Below are positions 29,404-37,044 of a stretch of 64,000 nucleotides of DNA, piece by piece (the first letter of the stretch is position 1; each line of letters opens with the position of its first letter). The DNA lies in the NCBI GenBank assembly GCA_022706885.1, contig JAKJBR010000004.1, positions 31,628 to 95,627 on the forward strand, given 5' to 3'. The notes below the pieces were generated by a model, which saw only the letters and a program-made list of their open reading frames with translations, was not told the origin of the DNA and made no database searches. The stretch is from DUPQ01 sp022706885 (lineage in GTDB: Bacteria; Bacillota; Clostridia; DUPQ01). A program made the translations under genes and the position numbers.

Positions 29404-29432
29404 ATAATAACACTTCATTGTGCACTTTTCAA
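29404..29432 (-). promoter_or_regulatory. Promoter candidate overlapping the proximal 23-bp repeat
   Basis: On the minus strand TTGAAA and TATTAT are spaced by exactly 17 bases. The -35 box lies inside the repeat unit nearest the gene at 28106-29386, so a protein bound to the repeat would cover the promoter. The implied leader is short, with GGAGGG close to the predicted start point. Confidence 0.5.
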
Positions 29433-29484
29433 GTGTTTCATTGTGCACTTTTCAGCATTTTTATTGTGCACTTTTCAGTATTTG
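29416..29484 (-). repeat. Three 23-bp tandem repeats upstream of DUF4143 gene 1
   Basis: CATTGTGCACTTTTCA (plus strand) occurs at 29416 and 29439, and with one change (TATTGTGCACTTTTCA) at 29462. The spacing is exactly 23 bases each time. The first 16 bases of each unit are conserved and the remaining seven vary but stay T-rich. In gene orientation the core reads TGAAAAGTGCACAAT. The third unit overlaps the stop codon of the upstream gene. The pieces between cores are too short for CRISPR spacers. Confidence 0.95.
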
Positions 29485-30845
29485 TTAGCATTAAATATGC
29501 CTTTTGCAAGATCCTTTGCTAAAAATGAGATAAAGTAAAAAGGTATTGTGAGCAGCTTTTTTTCCGCATTATAACCATAGTTATTCCTGGAAACCTTTAT
29601 GGCACACTCAAACTTATTATGATTGGAAAACTTTTCTAAAGAATTAAGTACTCCTCTACCTTTTTTAACATCAATCGGATATATTCTGTTATTTGACTCA
29701 ATAATAAATTCTATTTCAGCAGATGCCTTCCCCCGCCAATAGAAAAGTTTATGCCCTTTTGCTACCAATTCATTTGCCACAAAGTTTTCAAAGAAGATAC
29801 CTGATAATGTATTTTCTCTTTCGCTTGATATGAATGAAGCTGCATTAATACCGCTCTGGTATGAAAACATGCCTATGTCGGCAAGATAAAGACGAAAGCT
29901 GTTTAAATCATCCGGAATTAGCGGCATAGTCACATGTTCCTTCAATTGGAATGATTGGTTTACGATATGAGCCAATGTGAGCCACTGAATGGAAGTAGCA
30001 AAATCCCTTGTTTTGCTATTTCTTTCAATAAGTCCGGGAGAAAAATTCTTTGATTCCTTGTTCAGTTCCTTGTAGATGTTTTGAAATAACGCATGTGAAC
30101 GTAAAATAGCTTCCGAACTGGCTTGATAAAGTTGCATATCCGCAAGATAATTGTCATACAATTCCATTAATATTTCTCTTGATGTCAGGAAATTGTCCGT
30201 TTCTATATAGGCAGCTACAGCTTCCGGCATACCTCCCACAAGAAGATACTTATATACCTGCTCCATAGCTAATTCATGAATGTTAGAATCCAGAGGAGTC
30301 TTACTTTCATATGCTTTCAAAACCGCATCGTAAAGCATTTTATTGCTGTTCATGAGAAATTCATCAAAGGTCAAAGGATAAAGTGTCATTTGATTTATCT
30401 TTCCGACAGGAAAAAGAAACTTTCCGTTATTAACGGAACCTCGTTTATTTGTTTCTCTTTGTATTTTAATTCGTACCATAGAACCTGTCGCGATAACAGG
30501 AATTTCACTTAAGTCTTGGCAGAAATATTTAAGTGAAGATATGATATTGGGACACTCCTGTATCTCGTCAAAAACCAGCAGTGTATTTTCATCTATTTGC
30601 TTTCCTCTCAACAAAGATAAATATTCCGCTATTTTCTTCGCATTTGCCGTCTGCGAGCAGAATTCCCGAATTTCGTCATCTTTTTTAAAGTCAACATAAA
30701 TATTGTTTTCCTTATAATAAGTATTTGCAAACATATCTCTGACAAGATAGGTTTTACCGACCTGTCTTGCTCCCCAAAGAATAAGGGGCTTTCTTCGCTT
30801 GTTATCATTCCACTGGATCAGTTCTTGTAATGCGCTGCGTTCCAT
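29475..30845 (-). CDS. AAA+ ATPase with DUF4143 domain, RQVGKT subfamily (2 of 4)
   Basis: This 456-residue protein has Walker A GARQVGKT (25-32), Walker B LLVFDEIQ with Asp93 and Glu94, and a sensor segment VIATGSM. The C-terminal EIEFIIESN, followed by YPIDVKKG, again fits a PD-(D/E)XK-like strand pair. The ATG at 30845 has AAGGAG seven bases upstream and is preferred over 30875. The subfamily differs from the downstream ATPase and matches the protein at 34271-35620. Its own upstream repeat has a 33-bp period. Its stop codon lies inside the repeat array of the next gene. Confidence 0.88.
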   Translation of the reverse strand: MERSALQELIQWNDNKRRKPLILWGARQVGKTYLVRDMFANTYYKENNIYVDFKKDDEIREFCSQTANAKKIAEYLSLLRGKQIDENTLLVFDEIQECPNIISSLKYFCQDLSEIPVIATGSMVRIKIQRETNKRGSVNNGKFLFPVGKINQMTLYPLTFDEFLMNSNKMLYDAVLKAYESKTPLDSNIHELAMEQVYKYLLVGGMPEAVAAYIETDNFLTSREILMELYDNYLADMQLYQASSEAILRSHALFQNIYKELNKESKNFSPGLIERNSKTRDFATSIQWLTLAHIVNQSFQLKEHVTMPLIPDDLNSFRLYLADIGMFSYQSGINAASFISSERENTLSGIFFENFVANELVAKGHKLFYWRGKASAEIEFIIESNNRIYPIDVKKGRGVLNSLEKFSNHNKFECAIKVSRNNYGYNAEKKLLTIPFYFISFLAKDLAKGIFNANKY

Positions 30846-30873
30846 ATTGAATCTCCTTGCTTTTAATAATGCC

Positions 30874-30901
30874 ATTATAGCATAACTTGCACCAATTTAC
30901 A
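30874..30901 (-). promoter_or_regulatory. Promoter candidate within the 33-bp repeat array
   Basis: On the minus strand TGTAAA and a perfect TATAAT are separated by 16 bases, about 30 bases upstream of the ATG at 30845. The gene-proximal repeat core GGTGCAAG lies in the spacer between the two boxes. Confidence 0.5.
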
Positions 30902-30983
30902 TGTTATTTTACGACTAATTTGCACCTTTTTCAGGGTTTACGGCTTAATTATTTGCACCTGCACCGATTTTAAGTATTATTAC
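30885..30983 (-). repeat. Three 33-bp tandem repeats upstream of DUF4143 gene 2
   Basis: TTGCACC (plus strand) recurs at 30887, 30920 and 30953, exactly 33 bases apart, within looser AT-rich units (ACTTGCACC, ATTTGCACC, ATTTGCACC). An extra GCACC directly follows the third copy. In gene orientation the middle copy reads GAAAAAGGTGCAAAT, similar to the cores of the other three arrays. Confidence 0.85.
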
Positions 30984-31012
30984 AAAGCAAAAATAATCAT
31001 ATACATTACAAT

Positions 31013-31042
31013 TGTCCCGAATACGATGCTGTTTTCGGGACA
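31013..31042 (-). terminator. Weak terminator-like hairpin after the histidine kinase gene
   Basis: TGTCCCGA pairs with TCGGGACA across a 14-base loop, 27 bases beyond the kinase stop. There is no good T-run on the minus strand, so it may only protect the 3' end or attenuate. Confidence 0.4.
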
Positions 31043-31068
31043 TAATATTTTATGATTGCTATTCTTTG

Positions 31069-32556
31069 CTATTGAAGCACAAATTCAAAAACAGTCTCTC
31101 TCTCCGATTCGCTGAACACATGGAGATGAATGGCATGACGATTGGCAATTTCCTTGGCTATGGCCAATCCCAGACCGAATCCTTTTTCCGAGGTGTTCTT
31201 ACCCCGGTAAAATGCTTCAAATATATGCTCCTTATCCTTTGAATCTATAGCATTGCCTTTGTTGATAACCTGTATTTTAATAAAGTTGCGGTCACGAAAC
31301 TGTCGGATAATCACCTGCTCATCGGCATCGGAATATTTTATTCCGTTATTAATAACCGTTATAAACATCTGTCTCAATCTTGTGTAATCACAGCTGAACA
31401 TATAGTAGGAGTCTTTAATATTCAATATTATCTCAACTCCTTTTTTATCCGCTAAAACCCTCTGACTTCTGGCAGCATCTTTCAGAACGGAAATAAGATC
31501 TTCCTCTTTAAAATTCATGGGGAAACTCTTGTTTCGTACTGCATTGAGTTCCATCAAATCCATTACCAACCTGTCCAATACCCCGATTTCCTCATAAAGT
31601 ATTTTATGGTAATTCTCTATCTCCGATTCGGGGATAATACCGGAAACCAAACCTTCCAGCGAAGCTTTCATGACGGTGACAGGCGTCTTAAGTTCATGGG
31701 ACATACTGGAGATAAAATCATTTCTCATGCGATCTATGTTCTCGCTCTCCTTGCGGCCCCTTTCCAGTCTTACAGCCAATTCATCCATATTTTTTGCCAA
31801 GTCACCTATTTCATCATCCTGATTTACGCCGGTTCTGACCTGATAATCGCCGTCAATCATTACTTTAGCCGCACTGTCAATACGATTGATGGGACGGATA
31901 AACTTACGTACAAAAATGATAATCATGATAAGTACGATAAAGATACCGACAAGACCGGAAACCATAAGAACATAGAAAGCCGAATCGATAAATCTTCTTG
32001 CAATAGCAATATCTTCATGAATCAATATGGCTCCGTAAATCGACCCGTCGGAATCTTTCAGGGGAGCAACCGCAGACAATGTCCCTTTATCAAAGATATT
32101 ATCAAAAGATTCCGATGTAACGGTCTTACCTTCAAATGCCTTATCTATGGCCGCTTTTTCGTAGTCGGTTAAATCGTCATACGAGAGTGCGATATCGGAA
32201 TTACCTCTTTGAAAAATCTTATCCTCTTTATAGATCAACCAGACTTTGCCTTCCAGCACCTGATCCATCCAATCGATATATTTCGGTTGAACACGCGCAT
32301 TGGGATTGTTTTTTCCGCCCTGCCTTTTGCCGCGTCCCGGGGTTGTCGCTTCCTCTTCCGCCGCATCGGCAAAGATATCCATATTGTCGGATATCGCCTG
32401 AGCAATATTCTCAGCCCTTCTCGCCAGGTATTCCTTGTATGCATCCATATATACTTTCTGCCCCAGAACGACAAAAATCCCGCTTGAAATCAAGGAGTTG
32501 GCGAGTACGATTATAAGGAAATATAAAAGAAGCTTCTTTGTGATTTTATTCCTCAT
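31069..32556 (-). CDS. Membrane sensor histidine kinase
   Basis: This 495-residue transmitter kinase pairs with the response regulator encoded just before it (four-base overlap). It has a transmembrane helix at about 9-30, an external sensor region to about 190, a second helix (about 192-214), a HAMP domain, a phosphoacceptor His in SSMSHELKTPVTVMKA, an N-box INNGIKYSD and a G2-box GFGLGLAIAKE. The sensor region carries a basic, Gly/Asn-rich stretch (GRGKRQGGKNNPNARVQ). The C-terminal tail of the neighbouring DUF2202 protein is similar in composition. The signal is unknown. Confidence 0.93.
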   Translation of the reverse strand: MRNKITKKLLLYFLIIVLANSLISSGIFVVLGQKVYMDAYKEYLARRAENIAQAISDNMDIFADAAEEEATTPGRGKRQGGKNNPNARVQPKYIDWMDQVLEGKVWLIYKEDKIFQRGNSDIALSYDDLTDYEKAAIDKAFEGKTVTSESFDNIFDKGTLSAVAPLKDSDGSIYGAILIHEDIAIARRFIDSAFYVLMVSGLVGIFIVLIMIIIFVRKFIRPINRIDSAAKVMIDGDYQVRTGVNQDDEIGDLAKNMDELAVRLERGRKESENIDRMRNDFISSMSHELKTPVTVMKASLEGLVSGIIPESEIENYHKILYEEIGVLDRLVMDLMELNAVRNKSFPMNFKEEDLISVLKDAARSQRVLADKKGVEIILNIKDSYYMFSCDYTRLRQMFITVINNGIKYSDADEQVIIRQFRDRNFIKIQVINKGNAIDSKDKEHIFEAFYRGKNTSEKGFGLGLAIAKEIANRHAIHLHVFSESERETVFEFVLQ

Positions 32557-33242
32557 TTGTTATCCGGCTCCTTAAATTTATATCCCACTCCGCGAATGGT
32601 TTTTATCACATCATCCAATCCGGGGAAAGCTGCCAGTTTAGCTCTCAGACGTTTAACATGAGTGTCAACCGTCCTGGAATCTCCGTAGTAGTCATAACCC
32701 CACAAAGAATCCAGAAGGTTTTCTCTGGTATAGACTTTTCCGGTATTGGAAGCCAATGTCCACAGCAGCTCGAATTCCTTTTTGGTCAGATCGACATTTT
32801 GCCCGTCCACTTCAAAAGTATAGGAATCCAGGTCCAGCTTCATGGAATCTATAACCAATGCGGGATTCTGACCGGATTTCTTTTCAATTCTTCTTAAGAT
32901 AGCCCTGACCCTTGCCATTACCTCGGCAACGGAAAACGGTTTGACAATATAGTCGTCGGCACCCAGATCCAGACCCATAATCTTTTCATAGTCCTCCCCT
33001 TTGGCCGTTATCATTATAATGGGGACCATGGAAGTCTTGCGGATGGTCTTGCAAACCTCATAGCCGTCCTTTTTAGGCATCATTATATCCAACAGAATCA
33101 AATCGTAATTATTCTTATCAAACATATCCAATGCCTGTTGTCCGTCAAAGGCCACATCCGCATCCAAATTCTCTTTTTCGGCAAACTTTTTAAGAATATT
33201 GACAATATCTTCATTGTCATCTGCGATTAATATCCGATTCAT
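32553..33242 (-). CDS. OmpR-family response regulator
   Basis: This 229-residue DNA-binding regulator has a receiver domain with the acidic pair in LIADDNED, phosphoacceptor Asp52 in LILLDIMMPKKDG, and Lys in DDYIVKPFS. A C-terminal winged helix follows, with LTKKEFELLWTLASN and DTHVKRLRAKL. The ATG at 33242, with GGAGG five bases upstream, is preferred over one 30 bases earlier. It is co-transcribed with the histidine kinase. The adjacent DUF2202 gene is a possible target, but only by position. Confidence 0.94.
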   Translation of the reverse strand: MNRILIADDNEDIVNILKKFAEKENLDADVAFDGQQALDMFDKNNYDLILLDIMMPKKDGYEVCKTIRKTSMVPIIMITAKGEDYEKIMGLDLGADDYIVKPFSVAEVMARVRAILRRIEKKSGQNPALVIDSMKLDLDSYTFEVDGQNVDLTKKEFELLWTLASNTGKVYTRENLLDSLWGYDYYGDSRTVDTHVKRLRAKLAAFPGLDDVIKTIRGVGYKFKEPDNK

Positions 33243-33272
33243 GGCAACCTCCACACCATATTTATACACCAA

Positions 33273-33298
33273 AGGACAGGGTTTTTAAACCCTGCCCT
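33273..33298. terminator. Hairpin terminator after the DUF2202 gene
   Basis: AGGACAGGGTTT and AAACCCTGCCCT form a nearly perfect stem (one mismatch) with a tiny loop. A TTT run follows it on both strands, longer on the plus strand. It sits between the DUF2202 stop and the response regulator start, separating those units. Confidence 0.6.
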
Positions 33299-33343
33299 TG
33301 ATTTTTATCGGCAATTGACTTAAATGTCAGTTGCATTACCGCC

Positions 33344-34000
33344 TTACTGTGCTCTCTTGCACTGATCCGATGTACAGCCGGAGTTATTGCGGTTACCCTG
33401 CCCCTTCTGACCGTTGCCCATACCCTTTTGTGCATTAGCATTAGCTTTCTGACCATTGCCCTGACCGCCGTTTTTGCTCCGGTTATTGACTTTGTTCTGA
33501 TAAGTGCATCCATCTTCGTTGCAGACACAGTTTTCAACACCGTTATCAGCTACTCTCTTCAAAGCGTTATAGTGCCTTTCCGATCCTTTAAGAAGATTAT
33601 TAAGAACTCTCTTCAACATCGCATCTTCTTCCTTTTCGATCAGTACTTTAAGCATCTCGATGTCCTCCAATTCATAAGCCATCGCAAAAGCCAAAGCATC
33701 TTCCACGGTTTTGGGAATTAAAATATCCGCAGGCTTGGCAGCCTCTACCGACAGTCCCAGTCTTGCAGCAGCTTTCTTGAGAGCCGCTATGTGACGCATC
33801 TCGGACTTGGCTAAGTTGGCAAACACCTTGACCTCCGGGAATTTTGCAGCCAGTTCCGTATAAAGATAATTTGCCGTCATTTCTTCACTGACCATATCCG
33901 TCAATTCGGTCTCGGTGGCAGCCATTGCCGGCATACTCATACCTGCTATCATTATCAAGGTCAGTAATCCTGTTATAAATATTTTAGTTATTTTTTTCAT
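33344..34000 (-). CDS. Secreted DUF2202 ferritin-like protein
   Basis: This 218-residue protein has a signal peptide ending near PAMAA (about residue 28). A four-helix ferritin-like DUF2202 domain follows, containing EEMTANYLYTELAAKF, EMRHIAALKKAAARLG, AYELEDIEMLKVLIEKEED and ERHYNALKR. The Glu and His residues in these helices could bind metal. The tail (about 180-218) is low-complexity Gly/Asn/Gln/Lys with GNGQK repeats and Cys pairs (CVCNEDGC, CTSDQC). The start is the ATG at 34000, after AAGGAG. The gene has its own predicted -10 box and lies next to a two-component system. Metal storage or redox sensing is a guess. Confidence 0.88.
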   Translation of the reverse strand: MKKITKIFITGLLTLIMIAGMSMPAMAATETELTDMVSEEMTANYLYTELAAKFPEVKVFANLAKSEMRHIAALKKAAARLGLSVEAAKPADILIPKTVEDALAFAMAYELEDIEMLKVLIEKEEDAMLKRVLNNLLKGSERHYNALKRVADNGVENCVCNEDGCTYQNKVNNRSKNGGQGNGQKANANAQKGMGNGQKGQGNRNNSGCTSDQCKRAQ

Positions 34001-34031
34001 TTTCAGTTTCTCCTTTCTTAACTGTGCCCTC

Positions 34032-34037
34032 ATTATA
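34032..34037 (-). promoter_or_regulatory. -10 box of the DUF2202 gene
   Basis: A perfect TATAAT (minus strand) lies 31 bases before the DUF2202 ATG. The best -35 candidate, TTGTAT, is only 15 bases further upstream, so the promoter is weak or activator-dependent. Confidence 0.4.
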
Positions 34038-34164
34038 TTTCCCTTCTATGTCATACAAAGGGCTGTTATGTGTCTTTTTCGTGAACTTTTTCAACTTTAA
34101 CAATAAATAGGCTAAAAGTTCAAATTGACATATATAGTCTTTTTTAAAAGATAAATACATGCGT

Positions 34165-34230
34165 ATCTTGGAAAAGTGTCAAAATACACTACTTTTAATC
34201 TTGGAAAAGTGTCAATTTGGAGGTATAATA
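34165..34230 (+). repeat. Two 33-bp tandem repeats upstream of DUF4143 gene 3
   Basis: ATCTTGGAAAAGTGTCAA occurs at 34165 and 34198, an exact 33-base step with an 18-base identical core. A third, more distal copy cannot be recognised at 34132. The core GGAAAAGTGTCAA closely resembles the core of the array at 29416-29484 read in gene orientation. Confidence 0.92.
34201..34229 (+). promoter_or_regulatory. Promoter overlapping the proximal 33-bp repeat
   Basis: TTGGAA and a perfect TATAAT are spaced by 17 bases. The -35 box lies within the second repeat core, so a protein bound to the repeats would block RNA polymerase. The ATG of the ATPase gene follows 41 bases downstream. Confidence 0.65.
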
Positions 34231-34270
34231 GCATTGGAAAACGCACAATCCGGAGTAGGAGGTAAAAAAC

Positions 34271-35620
34271 ATGCTGAAAAGGAAGATTGAGAAAGACATC
34301 ATGCACTGGATTTCAAACAGCGAAAAGGCTCTGCTGGTTTACGGAGTTCGTCAAGCCGGAAAGACTTTTATAATCCGTAAATGTCTTGAAGCTGCCGGTT
34401 GTGATTATATAGAGTTCAATCTCATACAACAACCGGAAATTGTTAATATTTTAGATACTGCAACAGGAATTGATGACCTTATTCTTAAATTATCATTATA
34501 TAGCAATAAAAAAATCGTCCCGGGGAAAACATTCTTCTTCTTTGATGAAATTCAGAGATATAAGGAAATCGTAACAAAAATCAAATTTCTTGTGGAGGAT
34601 AGGAGATTCCGCTATATTATGTCCGGTTCCCTGTTGGGTATTGAAATAGTTAATCTTAAGTCAGCACCGGTCGGTTATCTGCAAACCCTTAATATGTATC
34701 CTTTGGATTTTGAAGAGTTCCTGCAAATATTCAATGTAAACCAACCTTTATTGAACACTCTTAGCAATGCATATGTATCCAAAACTCCAGTGGATGAGAT
34801 AATTCACAGTAAAATTATGGATATGTTCAATATCTATTTGATTATCGGAGGTATGCCCGCTGCTGTTGAAAAATACCGCACCACCGGAAGTATAGACGAT
34901 GTAATGGATGAACATCGTGCCATTATTGAGCAGTATAAGTTGGATTTCACACAGTATGAAGCAGAAAATCGCAAACTCGGCATCACACGCATCTTTGAAC
35001 TTATACCTGCTCAACTGAATGAAAAAAACAAACGGTTTATTGTAGCGGACATCAATAAAAACCTGCGTTATGACAGGATCGCAGATAGTTTTATCTGGCT
35101 TTGGAAAGCAGGAGTCGCTTTAGGCGTATTTAACACTACTGAACCGACAGTACCGCTTCTACTGAACGAAAAGAGCTCATTATTCAAAATGTTCCTGTCG
35201 GATGTAGGCTTGCTCACAACAATTTACGGAAAGGCTTGCAAGCTTAAGATTGTCAACAAGGAAAAGGATATCAACAAAGGTGCAGTGTATGAAAATTTTG
35301 TCGCTCAGGAACTACATGCACACGGTTATCCTCTGTATTACTATAGCAGTAAGAAATATGGAGAACTGGATTTCGTGATTGAGAATGAAGGGCAAGTGCT
35401 TCCCATTGAAGTAAAGAGCGGAAAGGATTATGACAGACACTCAGCATTAGACAATGTGTTGAGCATCGAGGAATATGGAATCAAGGAAGCTTACGTTTTA
35501 ACCAATGATAATGTAAAGATTAAAGATAAAAGAACATATCTACCAATCTATATGGTCATGTTCCTGCAAAATAACCCTATAGGATTTATCGATATATCGG
35601 TAGACAGATTTGCACTGTGA
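34271..35620 (+). CDS. AAA+ ATPase with DUF4143 domain, RQAGKT subfamily (3 of 4)
   Basis: This 449-residue protein has Walker A GVRQAGKT (25-32), Walker B FFFFDEIQ with Asp92 and Glu93, and a sensor segment YIMSGSL. The C-terminal GELDFVIEN, followed by LPIEVKSG, is the clearest PD-(D/E)XK-like pattern of the four. It is the only plus-strand member. TAGGAGG precedes the ATG. It belongs with the protein at 29475-30845, and both have 33-bp repeats upstream. It converges with the fourth family member, with a shared hairpin between them. Function unknown. Confidence 0.88.
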   Translation: MLKRKIEKDIMHWISNSEKALLVYGVRQAGKTFIIRKCLEAAGCDYIEFNLIQQPEIVNILDTATGIDDLILKLSLYSNKKIVPGKTFFFFDEIQRYKEIVTKIKFLVEDRRFRYIMSGSLLGIEIVNLKSAPVGYLQTLNMYPLDFEEFLQIFNVNQPLLNTLSNAYVSKTPVDEIIHSKIMDMFNIYLIIGGMPAAVEKYRTTGSIDDVMDEHRAIIEQYKLDFTQYEAENRKLGITRIFELIPAQLNEKNKRFIVADINKNLRYDRIADSFIWLWKAGVALGVFNTTEPTVPLLLNEKSSLFKMFLSDVGLLTTIYGKACKLKIVNKEKDINKGAVYENFVAQELHAHGYPLYYYSSKKYGELDFVIENEGQVLPIEVKSGKDYDRHSALDNVLSIEEYGIKEAYVLTNDNVKIKDKRTYLPIYMVMFLQNNPIGFIDISVDRFAL

Positions 35621-35653
35621 TTTGTTGGATCGAGGACATTAGAATATATTATG

Positions 35654-35680
35654 AAAACGGTATTTTCAATACCCGGTTTT
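35654..35680. terminator. Bidirectional hairpin between two convergent ATPase genes
   Basis: AAAAC-GGTATT and AATACC-GTTTT can pair around a TTC loop with a two-base bulge, giving T-rich tails on both strands. It lies between the stops of the genes ending at 35620 (plus) and 35692 (minus). Confidence 0.5.
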
Positions 35681-35691
35681 ACAACTCGGGA

Positions 35692-36981
35692 TTATTGCTT
35701 CAAAGAAGTTAGAGGAAGTATGTAAACTCCGTTAGCATTTCTATATGCCATATTACCGGCTCCGTATATTACGCATTTTAATAAAGGTTCTTTTCCGCCG
35801 TTATCAACTATTGCATTACATACTTTAATCAGATTTTCAGCGCCTTCTTCCGCCTTATTAAGACCTAATTTAATTTCAAAAGCACACCAATTGCCGTCAT
35901 CCAATTCCATAACGGCATCAATTTCATTTCCTTTATAGTCTTGATAATGAAACAACTTTGCATTCATAGCTTGTGCATATATTGATAAATCTCTTTCTAC
36001 CAAAGCTTCAAACATAAAACCGAAAGTGTTTAAATCATTCATCATTTTCTTAGGTGTCAACTTCAGCATTGCACATGCCATTGCAGGATCGGAAAAATGT
36101 CTTTTTTCCATTTGTTTGACTCTTAATGATGACCTTATATTAGGTGAAAACGGCTCTTGATTGTTAAACAGAAACATTCTGTCAAACGCATTCAAATACT
36201 TAGCCAATGTATTTTTACTGATAGAATCGGCGTCATTATCAACAATATCTCTCAAAATGCTTTGATTGGATACTGTTGTTGATTCATTTCTCGCTAACGA
36301 TTTAAGAATTAATTTTGCTTTATGTTCATTATAATCAATATCTTGGTCCAATTTTTTCAGGTCTGTTTTCGCTATATTTTCCATATAACCGATAGCAAGT
36401 TCAGCACAATCTTCAAAAGAAGCATCGATATTTCCCGGCCAACCGCCCCGAACTATTAAGTATGCCAGCCTTTCAAGCTTTGCTTCATCTAATAGCTTCG
36501 GCTCAAATTTGTTTTCGCATAAATCTTTTATTGATATTAAACCGTCGGAATCACCTGACTCATACAGAGACATTGTATTCATCCTGATATTTCTAATCCT
36601 ACCCGTACCGCTATGCAGAATACCTTTGCTTACGGGAGTTGATGACCCGGTCAGGATAATCTGTCCTTTTTCACCGCTTTCATCTACAAAGGATCTTACC
36701 GCATCCCATAGTGTCGGTACTTCCTGCCATTCATCAATCAATCGCGGCTTATCGCCTTGCAGTACTGTATAAGGTTCGGTTTCCGCTAACATTCTATTAG
36801 AGAAATTACCTGACGGATCGCCAACAAAAAAATCACTGTTAGCATGATATGAAGATGTCCATGTTTTTCCGCACCATTTAGGACCCTCAATACACACTGC
36901 ACTGAATATTCTTAAATTTTTCTCGACCAATGAATCAATTACCCTGGATTTGTATTTTGTTTTGTCAAATACTTTACTCAT
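35692..36981 (-). CDS. AAA+ ATPase with DUF4143 domain, GPKWCGKTW subfamily (4 of 4)
   Basis: This 429-residue protein has Walker A GPKWCGKT (33-40), Walker B LIDEW with Asp83 and Glu84, and a sensor segment IILTGSST. The C-terminal NEIDAVMEL, followed by CAFEIKLG, fits the PD-(D/E)XK-like pattern. It closely resembles the protein at 28106-29386 along its length, and both genes have 23-bp repeats upstream. The start is the ATG at 36981, with GAGAGG eleven bases upstream, a rather long spacing. A TTGATT-17-TAGACT pair further upstream is a possible promoter. Function unknown. Confidence 0.88.
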   Translation of the reverse strand: MSKVFDKTKYKSRVIDSLVEKNLRIFSAVCIEGPKWCGKTWTSSYHANSDFFVGDPSGNFSNRMLAETEPYTVLQGDKPRLIDEWQEVPTLWDAVRSFVDESGEKGQIILTGSSTPVSKGILHSGTGRIRNIRMNTMSLYESGDSDGLISIKDLCENKFEPKLLDEAKLERLAYLIVRGGWPGNIDASFEDCAELAIGYMENIAKTDLKKLDQDIDYNEHKAKLILKSLARNESTTVSNQSILRDIVDNDADSISKNTLAKYLNAFDRMFLFNNQEPFSPNIRSSLRVKQMEKRHFSDPAMACAMLKLTPKKMMNDLNTFGFMFEALVERDLSIYAQAMNAKLFHYQDYKGNEIDAVMELDDGNWCAFEIKLGLNKAEEGAENLIKVCNAIVDNGGKEPLLKCVIYGAGNMAYRNANGVYILPLTSLKQ

Positions 36982-37044
36982 TAAATGTCATACCTCTCAG
37001 TTTCTGACAACAGTCTATCACAAAGATAAACACTAATCAATAAG

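Noticed and set aside
33262..33540. Minus-strand 92-codon frame overlapping the DUF2202 3' end
   Set aside because: It is a shifted frame of the low-complexity tail and includes the terminator hairpin.
34112..34306. Short minus-strand reading frame over the repeat and promoter region
   Set aside because: It runs through the 33-bp repeats and the start of the plus-strand ATPase gene, with no ribosome site.
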